Source of the DNA: Sipunculus nudus
Taxonomy: Eukaryota; Annelida; Sipuncula; Golfingiida; Sipunculidae
DNA: 64,000 nt
Assembly (NCBI GenBank): GCA_026874595.1
Contig: CM049311.1
Span: 52,891,676 to 52,955,675 of the forward strand
Direction: 5' to 3'
Shown here in pieces: positions 50,780 through 63,700 of the stretch (position 1 is its first letter; every line of letters starts with the position of its first letter). A program made the translations under genes and the position numbers. The notes under the pieces are model-generated. The model was not told the DNA's origin, did no database searches, and saw only the letters and a program-made list of their open reading frames with translations.

Positions 50780-51215
50780 ATTGCCCGATTCAACATATAT
50801 ATGGCCTCCCAGACAGACTAATATCGAAGCTGCAGAGAATTCAAAATACTGCTGCTAGGATTATCACCAGAACACTTACAAATGACCATATGTCACCCAT
50901 TTTATATGATCCCCACGGGCTCCCTGTAGCAAGTAGGATAAATTTAAAAATTTCGTTGTTCCGTTTTAAGTGTCAACATAGCCTAGCACCCATCTATCTT
51001 AAACAACGGATTCATCTTTATAGACCTTCAAGGAACTAAGAATGTTAGCACTGCCACGGACCTGCAGGACCTCGCGTGGTGACAAGAGAACACTAGCAGT
51101 TAGACCTTCATTATGGGATGCTCTTCCTCTGGACATCAGATCTAGCCAAACTGTGCCAATTTTCATATCAAAACTGAAGACATATTTATTCACTTTCATA
51201 AGGATTGTACGGTGG
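50780..51215 (+). pseudogene. LINE reverse transcriptase C-terminal fragment (CR1/L2-like)
   Basis: The plus-strand frame reads LPDRLISKLQRIQNTAARII, then HMSPILYDPHGLPVASRI, CQHSLAPIYL, and in a shifted frame after 51035 RPSLWDALPLDIRSSQ and FISKLKTYLF. These are the standard C-terminal blocks of CR1/L2-type LINE ORF2 ('LQRIQNxAAR', 'LWNxLPxxIR', 'FKxxLKTxLF'). A stop and frame shift near 51039 show decay. It is 5'-truncated and different from the LINE at 24.6 kb. Confidence 0.85.
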
Positions 51216-51836
51216 CTCGTATAGGACACTTAGACAATTTTTTTTTATCTCGTTCCCACGCGATAATTATCTCGTTCCCGCGCGAAAGTATCTCGATCCC
51301 ACGCAATTATATCGCGTTCCCACACGATAATATCCCGTGCGCAAGCGATATATAAAGATAGACGATACAGTAAGACAAACATCGTAAATCCTTAATGCAT
51401 GTTTCTCTTTACTGGATTAAGATTTTGCTCGATTTATTTGCATGTATATGAAGCTGGCTTGATACGCCGAGATTCGAAATAAATGATGCAACAACGACCC
51501 TTACAATTTTCATGAGCCATGTTTGTTCAGGAAATGTGTGGGCTAGTGGAGGTGGGGGGGGGGGGGGGGGGTGGTAGGTACAGGAATACGGATATAACAT
51601 ATTGAAACATTATTGTTGAAAGGTTTGAAAAAGGGGGAAAATTGAGCAACTTTCTCTTAAAGAGTTTTAATTTACCGAAAGAGTGAGGGGACAAAAGGTA
51701 CTTGGTGGTCTCTTAAAAAAGTGCCCTCCAGCCTAAAATGAAGTGTCATGGCTAGCATATTTTGTTGTAAGCTTTTCACTTGAGACATAACACAAAGCGA
51801 CATGTTGTTTTCCCTGTTTGGTAAACTTAGGATTAT

Positions 51837-51988
51837 TAACCCTAATCCTTAACCCTAACCCTAAAATCTAAAATTTTCTGGGAAGATTATTTTAAAATAA
51901 AATAAAGTGTTTCAATTTGTTTAATATGTTTAGTACAGAAGGGTTTACATAACCCTTACCCTAACCTTATAAGCAGTAACCCTAAAGA
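51837..51988. repeat. Short interstitial telomere-like repeats
   Basis: 'taaccctaatccttaaccct' and 'aaccctaaaa' at 51837-51866, and again 'acccttaccctaacctt' near 51952 and 'gtaaccctaaag' near 51977. CCCTAA is the metazoan telomere unit. Only about five near-perfect units are present. Confidence 0.7.
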
Positions 51989-52012
51989 AACTCCATGAAA
52001 TTTTCCCTGAAC

Positions 52013-52014
52013 AG

Positions 52015-52080
<66 letters not shown>
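52013..52080. repeat. (CA)n(TA)n microsatellite
   Basis: About 30 bases of CA followed by about 38 of TA. Confidence 0.95.
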
Positions 52081-52082
<2 letters not shown>

Positions 52083-52380
52083 TGATAAACCTTGAACCAA
52101 CGCCTTGAAAGCCACTGTAAAATTTATCATTCGGCGTAAACGCACATACAATAAAATGCATAAAAACAATTTTAGTTGCATTAAAGCTCTGACATAGAGC
52201 AGACATTCATGTCAACAAGAGGGCTTTAGCTAGCATTTAGCTAGCATGGGAACGAGATACTTTCCCGTGGGAACGAGATAATTAACGCGTTGGAACGAGA
52301 TACTATCGCGTGGGAACGAGATAATTATCTTGTGGGAATGATTGACTCTCACTTGGAAACGAGACAAAAAAAATAAAATT

Positions 52381-52992
52381 ATGTATGTCTAAACAGTACA
52401 ACCCCAAATGGGAGTGTGATGTATATTAACAGCGGAATCTATGCAAATAACCTAAAAGCACCCTATACATAGTGGTTTCCTCATGGATCCCAATGACATC
52501 GCCAAAAGATAGTTCCTCCTAAGCCTTTCCAGCATGCCTTGCCAGGCTGTAAATGAGAACCGATGGTTTTAGCAATGATCTGATTTTCTTTAGAATAAGT
52601 ACCCACATTGTTAATAAATACTCAACATAAAGTTACAATTTATGTCACAACTGAGACATCTCAACTGTATTGTGGGTAAAATGTTGGAGTTGTAGCATTA
52701 CCTCACGTTAAAAGCCGAATATCGTGGTCTGAACCACTTCGGTCTGATCTGACCAAACTTTACAGGGTAAACTCTCCATCTTAGGGACTGTAACGCAAAC
52801 AGGAAGAAAAAACAATAAAAAAGATGCATTAGTCCATCATAAAACCGTGCAGGGTTACCACAATATCGGGACTGACGCAGTTCCAACCCCGACCAGACAA
52901 AATGTCTGCCAGTTGGGCTACGGGATGAAAATACTTTGAATGGAAAGACAAAAACCATTACTGTTAAAAAAAAATTCAGCATAAACATATAT
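52381..52992. other. Non-coding stretch
   Basis: No gene seen. A text like 'gtctgccagttgggctacgg' near 52905 resembles decayed tRNA-style B-box or SINE sequence, but I could not support it further. Confidence 0.35.
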
Positions 52993-53750
52993 TGTTACGG
53001 AACCTAATATAAACAGATCACGTATGCGTGATAAACACAAATTCTGTAACGGAGATAAAAATAATCAGATTCTGTAACACCAGGCAGCGTGAAATGCCTA
53101 GGGGAATGAACAAAGAAGTCAGTGTTTATTTTTAAATAACCATAATTTATTCTTAAAACAACCCAAACATTACAACATACCAAATCAATACAACAACACA
53201 GTAAAACAGCGGTATCACAACAAATCAATACAGTTACACAGAAAAATAAACAATGTGCACAGTACCTGTCACAACGATAAGTTCTTTAAATGTATACTCT
53301 CGGAGAATGACAGTCCATTGTAAAGCTCTTGTAACAATCCAGAAAGTAAACTGAAGTCCAAATGCAAAAAATCCAGGAGAAACTCTGAAGAAAGTCTATA
53401 ATTGCCGCACACGTCGGATAAGGTCCCAGGAACTGACACATGCTTCTGCGTCCGCTGGAAATCTTCTCTGCTCTCTCCTCCCGGCACTAAAACACAGCCC
53501 CTTTATATACTCTTCACCCCAGGCCGAGAATTTTCACCTCTAGAACATTCGAAGAATAATACATTAAACACGGTAAGCACGCGTCACAGGATTCATCTAG
53601 AAAAAAAGGTCATCACGTGACTTCGGCCAGGCGTGAAAGCCCCTACCTAGCATAACAACGAGAGTTCAACCAGTACGGATTAAACATAAAGTGCAACAAC
53701 AACACGAGTTACGCCCGTGTCACACAATAAAAGGAGCACCACCTGTAACA
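52993..53750 (-). mobile_element. Solo LTR with 4 bp target duplication
   Basis: 758 bp bounded by TGTTAC at 52993 and GTAACA at 53745-53750 (perfect 6 bp inverted ends), flanked by ATAT on both sides (52989-52992 and 53751-53754). On the minus strand it carries TATATAAAGGGGC near 53505-53493, a promoter-like motif, and TTTATTT/AATAAA signals downstream. No internal region is attached on either side, so it is a recombination-derived solo LTR, probably of a Ty3/Gypsy family. It is not the same family as the LTR at 56491. Confidence 0.8.
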
Positions 53751-53754
53751 ATAT

Positions 53755-54955
53755 GTTGTCCTTATCTTCTTTCAAGCGTTAAATGATGCTTAATCAATAC
53801 TCTATTTTACTGAAAGTGTAGGAGAATATAGCTAATGGTCTCCAGGTCCCATCGACATCTGTACATTTGCTTTCCATGTGAATATTACTCGAAGGAAACC
53901 CGATGGAACTTGAATAGAAACATTTGAATAGACAGTCATGAATAAATGCAAAGTTCGCCAGAATTCGCTGGCAGAGTCGATACCTCAAGCAAATGGACCC
54001 GCAGATGAAGTCCATTAACATAATTAATTACGAATTACGGTAATAAAATCGGGTGTGTCAATAGAGTGACTGCTGTTGTGTTGTTTTATCAGACTAACTT
54101 GATGTATGATTATGTAAATCTAAGAGACACATCGGATGCATAATGTTTTTTGTAAAGAAATTGATATCAACATTTTGATGAAGGATTAAATATTACAATA
54201 AACAAATCAGAAATAATTTCAACTTTACTAATACATAAATAGTCGCTTATAAAATAGAGGAATTTTACTACATATACGGAAAAGCACACAGTTTTACATA
54301 ATGTCATAAAATTTTAATATAAAGAGGCGCAAGCTATGATAAAAAAACTATGATAAAGCAGTGGATGGTTCATACAAAATTATCAACAGGGCCAGATATT
54401 TCGTAGGCAGTGTTAAACAGCAAGATTTTCCTTTCAAATGCATACATAATCATTTTTCCACAATGACAGGCGTTATTGCCAAAATTGCTAACGTGTAACA
54501 TCTGGTAAACGAAGAAGAATCCATTAAACATAGTTTTTTACATAGTATACTTATGAAGGTTTTCACTAAATCAATAAGTCACGAACTGACAGGCTAAAGT
54601 AAGCAAAACACTTTTCAAACAGCGACCGAACCAATACTACCGAACCGAGCAATTAAAATTCTGATGCAAAATACTCGAGCCATAGAAAAATGTCCAGAAT
54701 TGTCTCTCAAATTTACTTTTTATCCAATACTTACAACAGGGAGTCGGTCCACTTTTGTCCTCCATGTTCTTTGAAACCGCGTGTCATATATCATTTTAAA
54801 AGTTATTCTTCCCGTAGTGACCTCGCCGATATGAGAATATTAACACTTTTTAATGTACATATCATTTTCAGACAGGGGCGCATTCAAATTGCATGGGGCC
54901 CCTGGCTGTACATCAGCCCTTTCATCAAATTGATAATGTGTTTACAAAAAGAAGT
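53755..54955. other. Non-coding stretch
   Basis: No gene seen. 'caggggcgcattcaaattgc' and 'ggggcccctgg' near 54875-54905 look like a decayed MITE or SINE end. Confidence 0.4.
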
Positions 54956-56042
54956 GCTGGATGTCACCAGAGGACAGTGACTTAGTTATTGTGTTACATG
55001 TTCAAATAGGGAGTATAACCAGATGATTGTGTTAAAATTTACTGTACATTGATATGGAGTATCATGTTTAGATGTTAACCTAGGTTAACCTGAGAACCTG
55101 GGTTAGAGAGCACAGGTGCCTCGGTTTTATTTCAGTACAGTTTTTTTTTCCGTGGGAGCCGTCTCTGTCTAGACAATCTCTATAATAACGTTGTTTATTG
55201 TAGACATCAAAGGCCGAACACCTGCTTAGTTTGCTTTTCTCAGGGTTTGATCTTTAGCGGCATGTACATCTTAATAATCATATATATACCGACGGTCAGC
55301 ATAAAGGGGTGTGATGATTGGCCAAAAGACTGTCGGGGTTTGTGACGTCTGCAAGCACATAAACCTCCATGGTTGAGAAGAAAATTGCTACAATTGCCTG
55401 TTCAGCGAGCCAGCTTGGTGCAGCCTGACAATTGTCAGCAGTCTAGAGGCAAGTCTGCGTCCATCAGAATCTGTATACCTGAGAGACGATGTCTGTAGGT
55501 GTAAATAGTCGGTGTCTGAGGAGCGTTACGCTGATAACTCTGTAACGGACTCTATCGCACTTGCCGAAGGACCATTAATTTGTTAAGAGCGCTTCAAGGA
55601 TTTTAATTACATGCTGAACTTTTGAGGTACTGAATATCGTTGTGTTGAGACATATTCAGTTACCTAGTGCTGGATGATTCCAAGAGACATTAATTTTGAA
55701 GGATATTGATTCTAAGTTCAAATAGCATTGGCTGTGAGTCTATCAGTCAGTGCTGTGTGAACTGTGCCTCCAAGGGCGAACGTGTTCTCCGGCGTTGGTG
55801 GTTGGAGCCCTGTGTATATACAAGTGACCTGATAGTTCTGCATACACATTGAGGGCGAACTGTGATGTGAGCGCCATGAAATCTGATTTCACGTGTGCGC
55901 GATGGTCATGTGGTCAGAAGCAGTGTAAACAGAGGACTCCAATGTGTATATAAAAGTGAACAAAACGGACATAGTGATTTCGTGTCTCTTACTGGACGCT
56001 TGTGATCATCAGTGTTTATATGTATGGAGCGCCACTCCAGTG
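54956..56042 (+). repeat. Promoter/5'-exon block, copy 2 of a ~1.05 kb duplication
   Basis: Aligns end to end with 32085-33115. It starts 'gatgtcaccagaggacagtg' and ends 'tggagcgccactccag'. Instead of the donor found in copy 1, it runs into a T-rich tract. The TATATAAG of copy 1 is not kept. No CARD or SAMD9-type exon follows before the Gypsy LTR at 56491. Confidence 0.8.
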
Positions 56043-56490
56043 TTCTTTTTTTAATACATTGATTTGTTATGTTAAATCACTTATTTTGTGCCTGTATGTA
56101 TGAGTTTCAGCCGGTTTGGTTTTCCATTTACCAGAACCTGGTCGTTTGTACCTTTAGATGTTTTACCCCGCATTGTAATCTTAATCTTGCCATCAGCATA
56201 AGTATCATGGCAGTATTAATTACTTAGCACGTTTTCCTAGCAAAGTCATCAATATGTTCACTGAGATTAATTGAACTCCATATAAAGATACCGGCCCATA
56301 ACTGAAGACTCAGTAACGTCCATCCACTTGCATATTCCGATCAGTATTAACAAATTGAATAAGTCTTTAAACTAATTAAACTCATACAATTTGTATGAGA
56401 CATAAGCTGTGGAAATCTAGCAGTTTATTAATGTCTTTTTGAAAACGTATCCCTCTGAATCTATATTTATATTTTATAAATCTATATTTT

Positions 56491-58787
56491 TGTAGCAGTA
56501 TGACATTTCGTCATAGCGCTAAGCTTATGTACAAGCGCGGTCATTTTTAAGGGATTTATTTACGGCCAGAATTCATGGAGTTCTTACGGTATTCCTTATA
56601 AGGAAAAAGCTGTTCCGGGTCTCGCTGCATGAAAACAGGACTCGCTGTGACGCTGTAGATTCATTTGCCTTGGTGCAAGGCTGAGAATTACACACCAGTT
56701 GACCCGGGCTCCATACTCAGCCTTGAATATGTTCTTACGAAATATCGTAGCGGTCCTTCTGATTTATCAGAAGGAAAGAATAAAAGAGTAATTAAGAATA
56801 AGATGCAGCTTAAACTATGTTCACTCTACCTATATATCCTTTATATATCAGTTTTCATACATGTGGAGTCTCCTGTTTATGTTATATATGATATAACAGC
56901 ATTTTATCATGAAGAGAAGAGCAGAAGACCATCACTTACACAGCCATGTTGCTGAGGCATGAACTCTGGTCACCCATGACCTGACCTGTGACCTGACCTC
57001 TGGTGTACCAGAGTAATTTATTGCTAATAAATCTATTTAAAAAATCTTATTTCATGAATAATACTTATGAGTAAATGATAATATATGGTTACAATAAGTC
57101 CTTTATAAGTTTATGGCTATATCTTTTAAGGTTTTAACAAATTTGCCTATGGAAGTTATGGAAACAATATTTACTATAATTTATTTGGGACAATAATCAG
57201 AGGACAACTTTTCTCATATCAATAAGGTCAAGGACAGGGTCATGTGACAAAAGATAAACATGACAGCATGGCAGGCTAAAAAAACCAACAGGAGTTCAAA
57301 TCTTAACAATTTCCTTATAAGGGCACTTCAACATAATTTATTTTTACTCCAGAACAGTTTATTAGCCATTATTGGTAAGAAATGTGCTTAATTGCCTCCA
57401 TTTTCTCTGTTTATTTTGCAAATATCCCAATATACCCTTGCTACGCTTTTCCATAAGAGGATCCCCATAACTGAAATCTCATTTCAGTTATGAACCCATA
57501 ACAATAGATTCATGTGAATTTGACGCAAGATAAGAGGAGATAACTTCTGGTTCGTAGTTCCCAAGTCAATTTAACGTTTACTCTTTCGTTTCATGTTACG
57601 TTCTTCACGTGTCAATTCTCAGTTCTTTCTTATTGCTCGACAGAAAGTTGACCAGAGCAAATACATCCCATAATTTATTAAATGGAATGTTCCCTTCTGG
57701 CTTATTTTGTAATCAATAAAATCCGCGAGTTTTCTGTATGCTTTCATGTGCATAATACTACAGAAGTTGTAAGTAATTGCCTTAATTTATGTGCTTGTTT
57801 TTGGTAGAATTCAAGTAAGTTGTGGTTTAGCGAATTTTCTAATATTCCGTGTTCTGTTGACCCAGGCTTGTGCCGTCATGGGTAGATGTGCTTGGCCGTC
57901 AGCTGGGCCTCTGTGGACTGCTGTGTCGAGAAGCAGTTAGAGCTTTCATGGTGATGTTTCTGTACCTTGTGGTTACAAGCTGGGCATCTTATTGACGAGA
58001 TCAACATAGACCAGTTGTGTCTTCATTCCGGTGTTGATGCTCTTGCCTGTCATGTAGTACTGGATTCATGGTACATGGTTTTATTTTATTTTCTTGGAGT
58101 ACAAGTATCATTAATTATGTGAAAGGATATGCTGGTGTGTAAATATTATCCTGTTAATATGTCTAAATTTATTGTACTTCGTTTCCCTTGGATTGACACT
58201 TTATCATATGATAATAGTATTAGAATAGAGTCGTGCATAAAGATATGAGAAGGCTGTATTAAGGAAATTCAGCTCAGGGATTAGCTACCCAGGTTATTTC
58301 TCATTATTATTATCTGGATATAATACTGCATGCACATTTATATTTTCTGTGGTCAATCTATCATTTAAATGCACAGTAAAAGGAGACTTTTATTGTCTAT
58401 TATTCCATGTGTAGATTTTGTATTTTTATATGGTACCTTGACTGTTAGATATAGATGTAATGAAACAATAAAATGACAGTCATCATATCTCACACTGTTC
58501 ATTAGCTCTACCTTTATTTAATACCGGTATATTATTTTTATGTTTCCACAGAGCCATTCCAGCCACGGTGTCGGCCACCTTTAACCTTTTAACCTTTTAA
58601 CTTTAATTTTTACTCGGTTTATAACCTGCACTTTCAACCTTTATACTTGACCTTGACCTTTTGCTTCTGCACTTGATGTACGTTATACCAGTGAGTTGTA
58701 TTCACCCAGGACTCTAATAAAAAGTATGACACTCAACACTGCTGTACTTCATCTTTATGTACTACGAACCACCGTAGCACGGCTACA
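56491..58787 (+). repeat. 5' LTR of the Gypsy element (start tentative)
   Basis: The 3' edge is fixed by the primer-binding site: GCTACA ends at 58787, three bases before it. The best matching 5' edge is TGTAGC at 56491, the inverse of the 3' terminus, giving 2.3 kb. AATAAA occurs at about 58446 and 58716-58721. The start cannot be verified without the 3' LTR. Confidence 0.6.
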
Positions 58788-58790
58788 GCT

Positions 58791-58808
58791 TGGTGTCAGA
58801 AGTGGGAT
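58791..58808 (+). other. Primer-binding site, tRNA-Leu type
   Basis: TGGTGTCAGAAGTGGGAT is the reverse complement of an animal tRNA-Leu 3' end (…ATCCCACTTCTGACA plus CCA). It begins three bases after the LTR, as expected for minus-strand priming. Confidence 0.85.
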
Positions 58809-60762
58809 GTGTTGAGCTGAGAACTGATACTTTGTGAATTATGGGTGATAAAAGGTGGCCGACTTCTACGTGAGGTGGAGAAGATGGATGTTCTAGACAT
58901 ATGATGGGGATGTTCTTTCTGGTTACGCTATAGTTAAGAGGAGATCATTCAGTGATATGAGACAAGACTGTTTATGATAGCCAAGTGTTGGTTGTTGATA
59001 CTTATATCAAGGAGAGATTATTGTTCCAGTACTAGAGACGATGAGTGCCAACCACTGAGGCTGCTGATATAGAGACTTTGGTACCTGAATATGTCATTGA
59101 TGCATATGTGATCTGCAATGAAATATTGAATATGTCATCTTTTGCATGTATTATCTTCAGAGAATTTTGAATGTTTTCATCTTGCATGTATTATTCTCAG
59201 AGAATATTGAATATGTAAATCTTGCATGTATCTTCAGAGAATTTTGAATATGTATACGGCATATTCCTTCAGCTTACGTGGCTCATTGACACTAAAGAGC
59301 AGTGTTATGTTTCATGTTCCAGCTGTATTTGACTTTCGGCTGAGTATTTATAGCATTATGTCACATGTAGAACAGCGATACTCCTTGTCATGTATTGATT
59401 TAAAAGAACACTTTCCAGCTGAGTTTTATTGTATGGCATATATTGGTTTGAAATAGAACCTCTTTTCAGTTGAGTAGTATTTAATTACATATATTGGTTT
59501 AAAGCAGTCATTTATCAGCTGAGTAGTATAAACATCCTTTTAATTATTTAAACAAAACCAGTTGTCAGCTGAAAAGTATTATATCACAAATAAGGCTGAG
59601 CAGTACCTTTTTATCACGTTTTGTTTGAGGAAATTACTTGTTAATCCAGCAATATTCTATTCCATGTATTGGAAAAAAAGAGACTATCCAGGTTATATGG
59701 TATCATGACAATCAGTTGTGAGTAGATTCTCAATTGTACTTTACTGTAGCAAATGAAATTAAAAAAAAAAAAAACAACAGTTGTGGCTGAGCTATATCAT
59801 GACCACCAGTAGTGTATGACATTTCAGTTGAACTATATTATAGCACAGGTATAGCACATTTTCTTGTTGAGAACAACCGTTTCAGCTGAGTGATACTGAA
59901 TCCAATTTCAGGTGTGTTATATTGAACAGAGTTTAAACCTAGTCTGAATTCTAACATAAATTTTAATTGTGAATGATATGTAAACTGAGTAATATCACAA
60001 TGCATGTATTTGTTGACAATGTTTTTCAGCTGAGGTTTATTGATCATAAGCACCAGTGTTGACCGACTCGTCCATGAGTAGTATGGTCGCCGAAGTATTA
60101 CCTGCTGTGTAAGATTGTACCATATGTATTAAAAAAGGAGTTCGAGAGATTACTATTATACTATGTAAAGATAGTATAGACAGCTTTAAGGGTTCTGCTG
60201 AGTGTTATTAGGCTTGGTACATATAGTGAGATAACAGAGGTTGTCAATAACTTTTGACCGTTTAAATATTGTCAGGCTTGACAGTTCGGTGGATTGCCAG
60301 TAGTCTGGGTTAACCTTGTCAGTTTTGAATTTTTGCCGAGTACCAGTTGATGAAATCATTTTTTGGTGTTGTTTTTGTTTTGAATATTAGGGTTAACCTA
60401 AAACTGTTAGGCATTGTGAGATTGTTATATACTCCATTATTTTGTCAAAGGGAAACAAAGGACACAACATTTCATATTATTGTCTTGCATATTTTATTTT
60501 TTTTTAATATGTAACTTTGTTATTTTCTTTGATGACCCAAGTGTTTGAAGTGGCCTGTTGATGTCACTTTTGATATTTTGTTGATTTGAGGCTGCAGTCG
60601 GAGATATCAGGTGAGTTTTTTTTTGTATCTGTCGTGGTTAATTACTGTTGTAACTGATAGGGATTTCCTCACTCATTCTCAGTTACTGTTGAGTATTACT
60701 GGGTCGTAATTTTCCTAGCGATTTTATTGAATTTTGTCAGTGGCAATAGTAAGAGTATCGTC
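58809..60762 (+). repeat. Long Gypsy leader with diverged tandem repeats
   Basis: At 59135-59255 three ~45 bp units contain 'cttgcatgtatta' and 'ttcagagaattttgaat'. At about 59320-60050 roughly nine ~60-100 bp units contain 'tcagctgagtagtatta' variants. No open frame longer than 76 codons. Such a long leader is unusual for Ty3/Gypsy. Confidence 0.7.
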
Positions 60763-63700
60763 ATGACAGACGCAAAGATTTCGGAATTAGAGGAACGTCT
60801 TAAGGCTATGGAGGCCAGTAGAGCCCCGCAGAGCCGGGTATTATATACTTACCGGAAAGTGAGCAAGTTCGGAGGTGACAGTGATGGATTATAGGATTGG
60901 ATTACTGAGGCTCGTGCTGCAATCCAGGCACAAGGATTGGATGATGATACTGCAGTGAATTTTCTTCTTGCAAATTTGGAAGGCTCGGCAAGGAGAGAAG
61001 TCAAATTTGTGCCAGAGGAGAAACGTCAAAAGGCGGAATAGATATTCACAATACTGAAAGAAGCGTTTGGAGAGAAAATGTCTGCGTCCCAAATACTTGA
61101 CATATTCTACCACCGAGAACAACGCCCAAGAGAGAGCCTGCTTGATTTCTCACATGCGTTAAGATGCATTATAGATCGGGCCATAAAGAAAGACAGAGAT
61201 TGAGTTGCTAATAAAGATAAGACGCTCAGGGATAGATTCGCCGAGCATGTACGAGATTCAGATTTGCGGAAGGACCTTATTCAACTTAAATATGATAGAA
61301 AAGCTATGACTTTCCAGGAATTATGTGATGAGCACATTCGGCGTACTGAGGAAGGCACTTCACCCACGTATACACAAGAAATGAAAGTTGCCTGTAGTTG
61401 CTCTCAGGAGCAAAGTTCAAGCGGCCCCACGGAGGAGCGACTTGCTAAGATTGCCGAAGAGCAAGCACGCCTCATGAATATTGTTGCTAAGCAGCAACAG
61501 GTTCAAGAACAGTTACTAAGTCAACAGCAGGAATTAATGGAGATGTTGACTAAGAAACCGGAGAAACCTTTTAGTAGCCCAAGGGATTACGACGAGCCTG
61601 CACACGTAATCGGGAAACCAAGAACAGAAACTAAGGGTAAACAGGCATATGGCAGAAAACCACCAAAGAGGACCCCCCTGGAGAGCATTCAATGTTATAG
61701 TTGTCACCAATATGGGCATCTTGCTAGGGAATGTCCTTTTCGTCTCACAGGATTTCCGCCATCAAGTTATAGCTACAATGCTCCCAACACGCCGCAACCA
61801 CTTCCGATTAGCCCTTCACATCCGTCAAGTTATGCAATGTCCCAACCCTGTTCTGGGATGCCACAAGGTCCCTTACAAGGATATACCGAGGGCACACCTC
61901 AGTTAAATGTAAATCGGCCCTCTGGGGTCAACCCTGCCTGTCAACCGCCAGGTGGAAACACAAATATTGGGAAAAAGCACCACCCAGAGATTTCTAAGGT
62001 AGAGGCTCAATCAGACGGACTTGCAAAACAGATCATGGAAAAGACCATAGGAAACAGGCCAGAAGTTACAATTAAGATGGCAGGTGTTTCGGTTAAGTGT
62101 CTTGTTGATTCTGGATCTCAGGTTTCTACTGTGAGCGAGAGTTTCTTTGAGGACTATTTAAAACACTTAAGCGGTATAGGTCAAGTAGGACCAGTGGATT
62201 GGTTGAGCTTAAAGGCGGCGAATGGTTTAGAGGTTCCTTACACTGGGCTGATAGTCACAGATGTTGTAGTCGACGGCGAAAGTGTCAAAGACGTTGGAAT
62301 ATTGGTCGTCAAGGACACACCACATACGAAGGAGAAACGCACTGCCTTGCCTGGGGTGCTTGGAACAAACATAATGAATAAACTCATTAACTTCAAGGTC
62401 AATATGGATGTGAATCAGGACAGAGTTGATGTCGAACATCCTCCAAAGTCTGGTTTTGTTCGTATCGTGGGGATCAACGAGATTATGATCCCACCAGAAT
62501 CTGTACTGCAAGTTAAGGTGAGGAGTCCCCTAGGGAGTAGAAAATCGTTAGTTGAGCCTTTGAAGACACCACTTCCGGGTACTGTACAAGTCCCATCTAC
62601 ATGTGTTGATGCCAGCAAAGGGTTTTTTACCCTGCCGTTGAGCAATTTTGGTCAAAGTACTGTAAAACTAAGGCCTGGTACTCGGATTGGACGGTTGGAA
62701 GAACCAATAGACGTGAAGGAGTTACCTCAGGTTAAAGTAGAGTTGCAAGCCAATGAAATTTTGATATCTACACATTCTTGTGAATCTGAACATGGAGAAA
62801 ATCTTCCGGAGGGATTAGAACTTCCACAAGTAGAGAAAAGGGAAACATTACGGAAATTTAAGGAACTCCTAGCAGAATACAGAGGTGTATTTGTGGAAGA
62901 TACAGAGACACTAGGGCGGACCACAGTTGTGCAACATCCTATAAAGACTACGGATGAGATACCTATAGTGCAAGCATACAGGAGGATATCCCCTCATTTA
63001 TGGGAGGAAGTCAAAGAACATTTGAGAGAGCTGAGTCAGAAAGGCATCATTAGAGAAAGCTGCTCTCCATATGCATCACCAATTGTATTGGTACGTACGA
63101 AAAAAGGACGAATGAGAATCTATGTGGATTACAGGTTACTAAACCGAAAGATTCCAAGGGATGCCACACCTCTCCCAAGGATTAACGAATCCCTGGAGGC
63201 TCTAGCAAACTCACGACTTTTCACAACCTTAGACCTCGCGGCTGCTTACAACCAGATAGAGGTGCTAGAGGAGGACCGCCACAAAACGGCATTTACAACG
63301 CCTTTTGGGTTGATGGTGTACAACAGAATGCCGTTTGGTTTGTCAAACGCTCCAGCCACTTTTATGAGGCTAATGAATACGGTTTTCAAAAACGATATTC
63401 TCCAAACGGTTCTCATCTATTTAGATGACATAATCATTTTCAGTAGTACAGAGGAAGAACACCTTGATCGCTTTAGAAATGTCTTTGCCAAACTTGAGAA
63501 ACATGGGCTAAAATTACAAACAGACAAGTGTACCTTTATGAAGGAAAAGGTCCATTTTTTGGGACATGTCGTTTCCAAAGAAGGGTCAGTACAGATCCTG
63601 AAAAGATGAGGGCGGTATCAGATTGGGTCAGGCCAAAAACGCTTCAGGAGCTTCGCCGTTTTCTCGGATTTTTGATGTATAACGCCCGCTTTGTGAAAAA

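Larger units (their letters stand above)
51239..52375. mobile_element. Non-autonomous element with inverted arms of 'ATCTCGTTCCCACGCGATAA' units
   Basis: The left arm (51247-51358) carries about five copies of a ~22 bp unit built on ATCTCGTTCCCACGCGATAA; the right arm (52247-52370) carries the reverse complement, TTATCGCGTGGGAACGAGAT. 'TTAGACAA' and 'TGTCTAA' flank the arms inversely. The interior of about 880 bp has a G18 run, telomere-like CCTAA repeats and a CA/TA microsatellite, but no coding frame. The left arm begins right after the LINE fragment. Confidence 0.75.

Noticed and set aside
56665-56955. 96-codon frame near the Gypsy LTR start
   Set aside because: It lies in the putative LTR, has no family resemblance and no homology to the CARD exon sought downstream of promoter copy 2.
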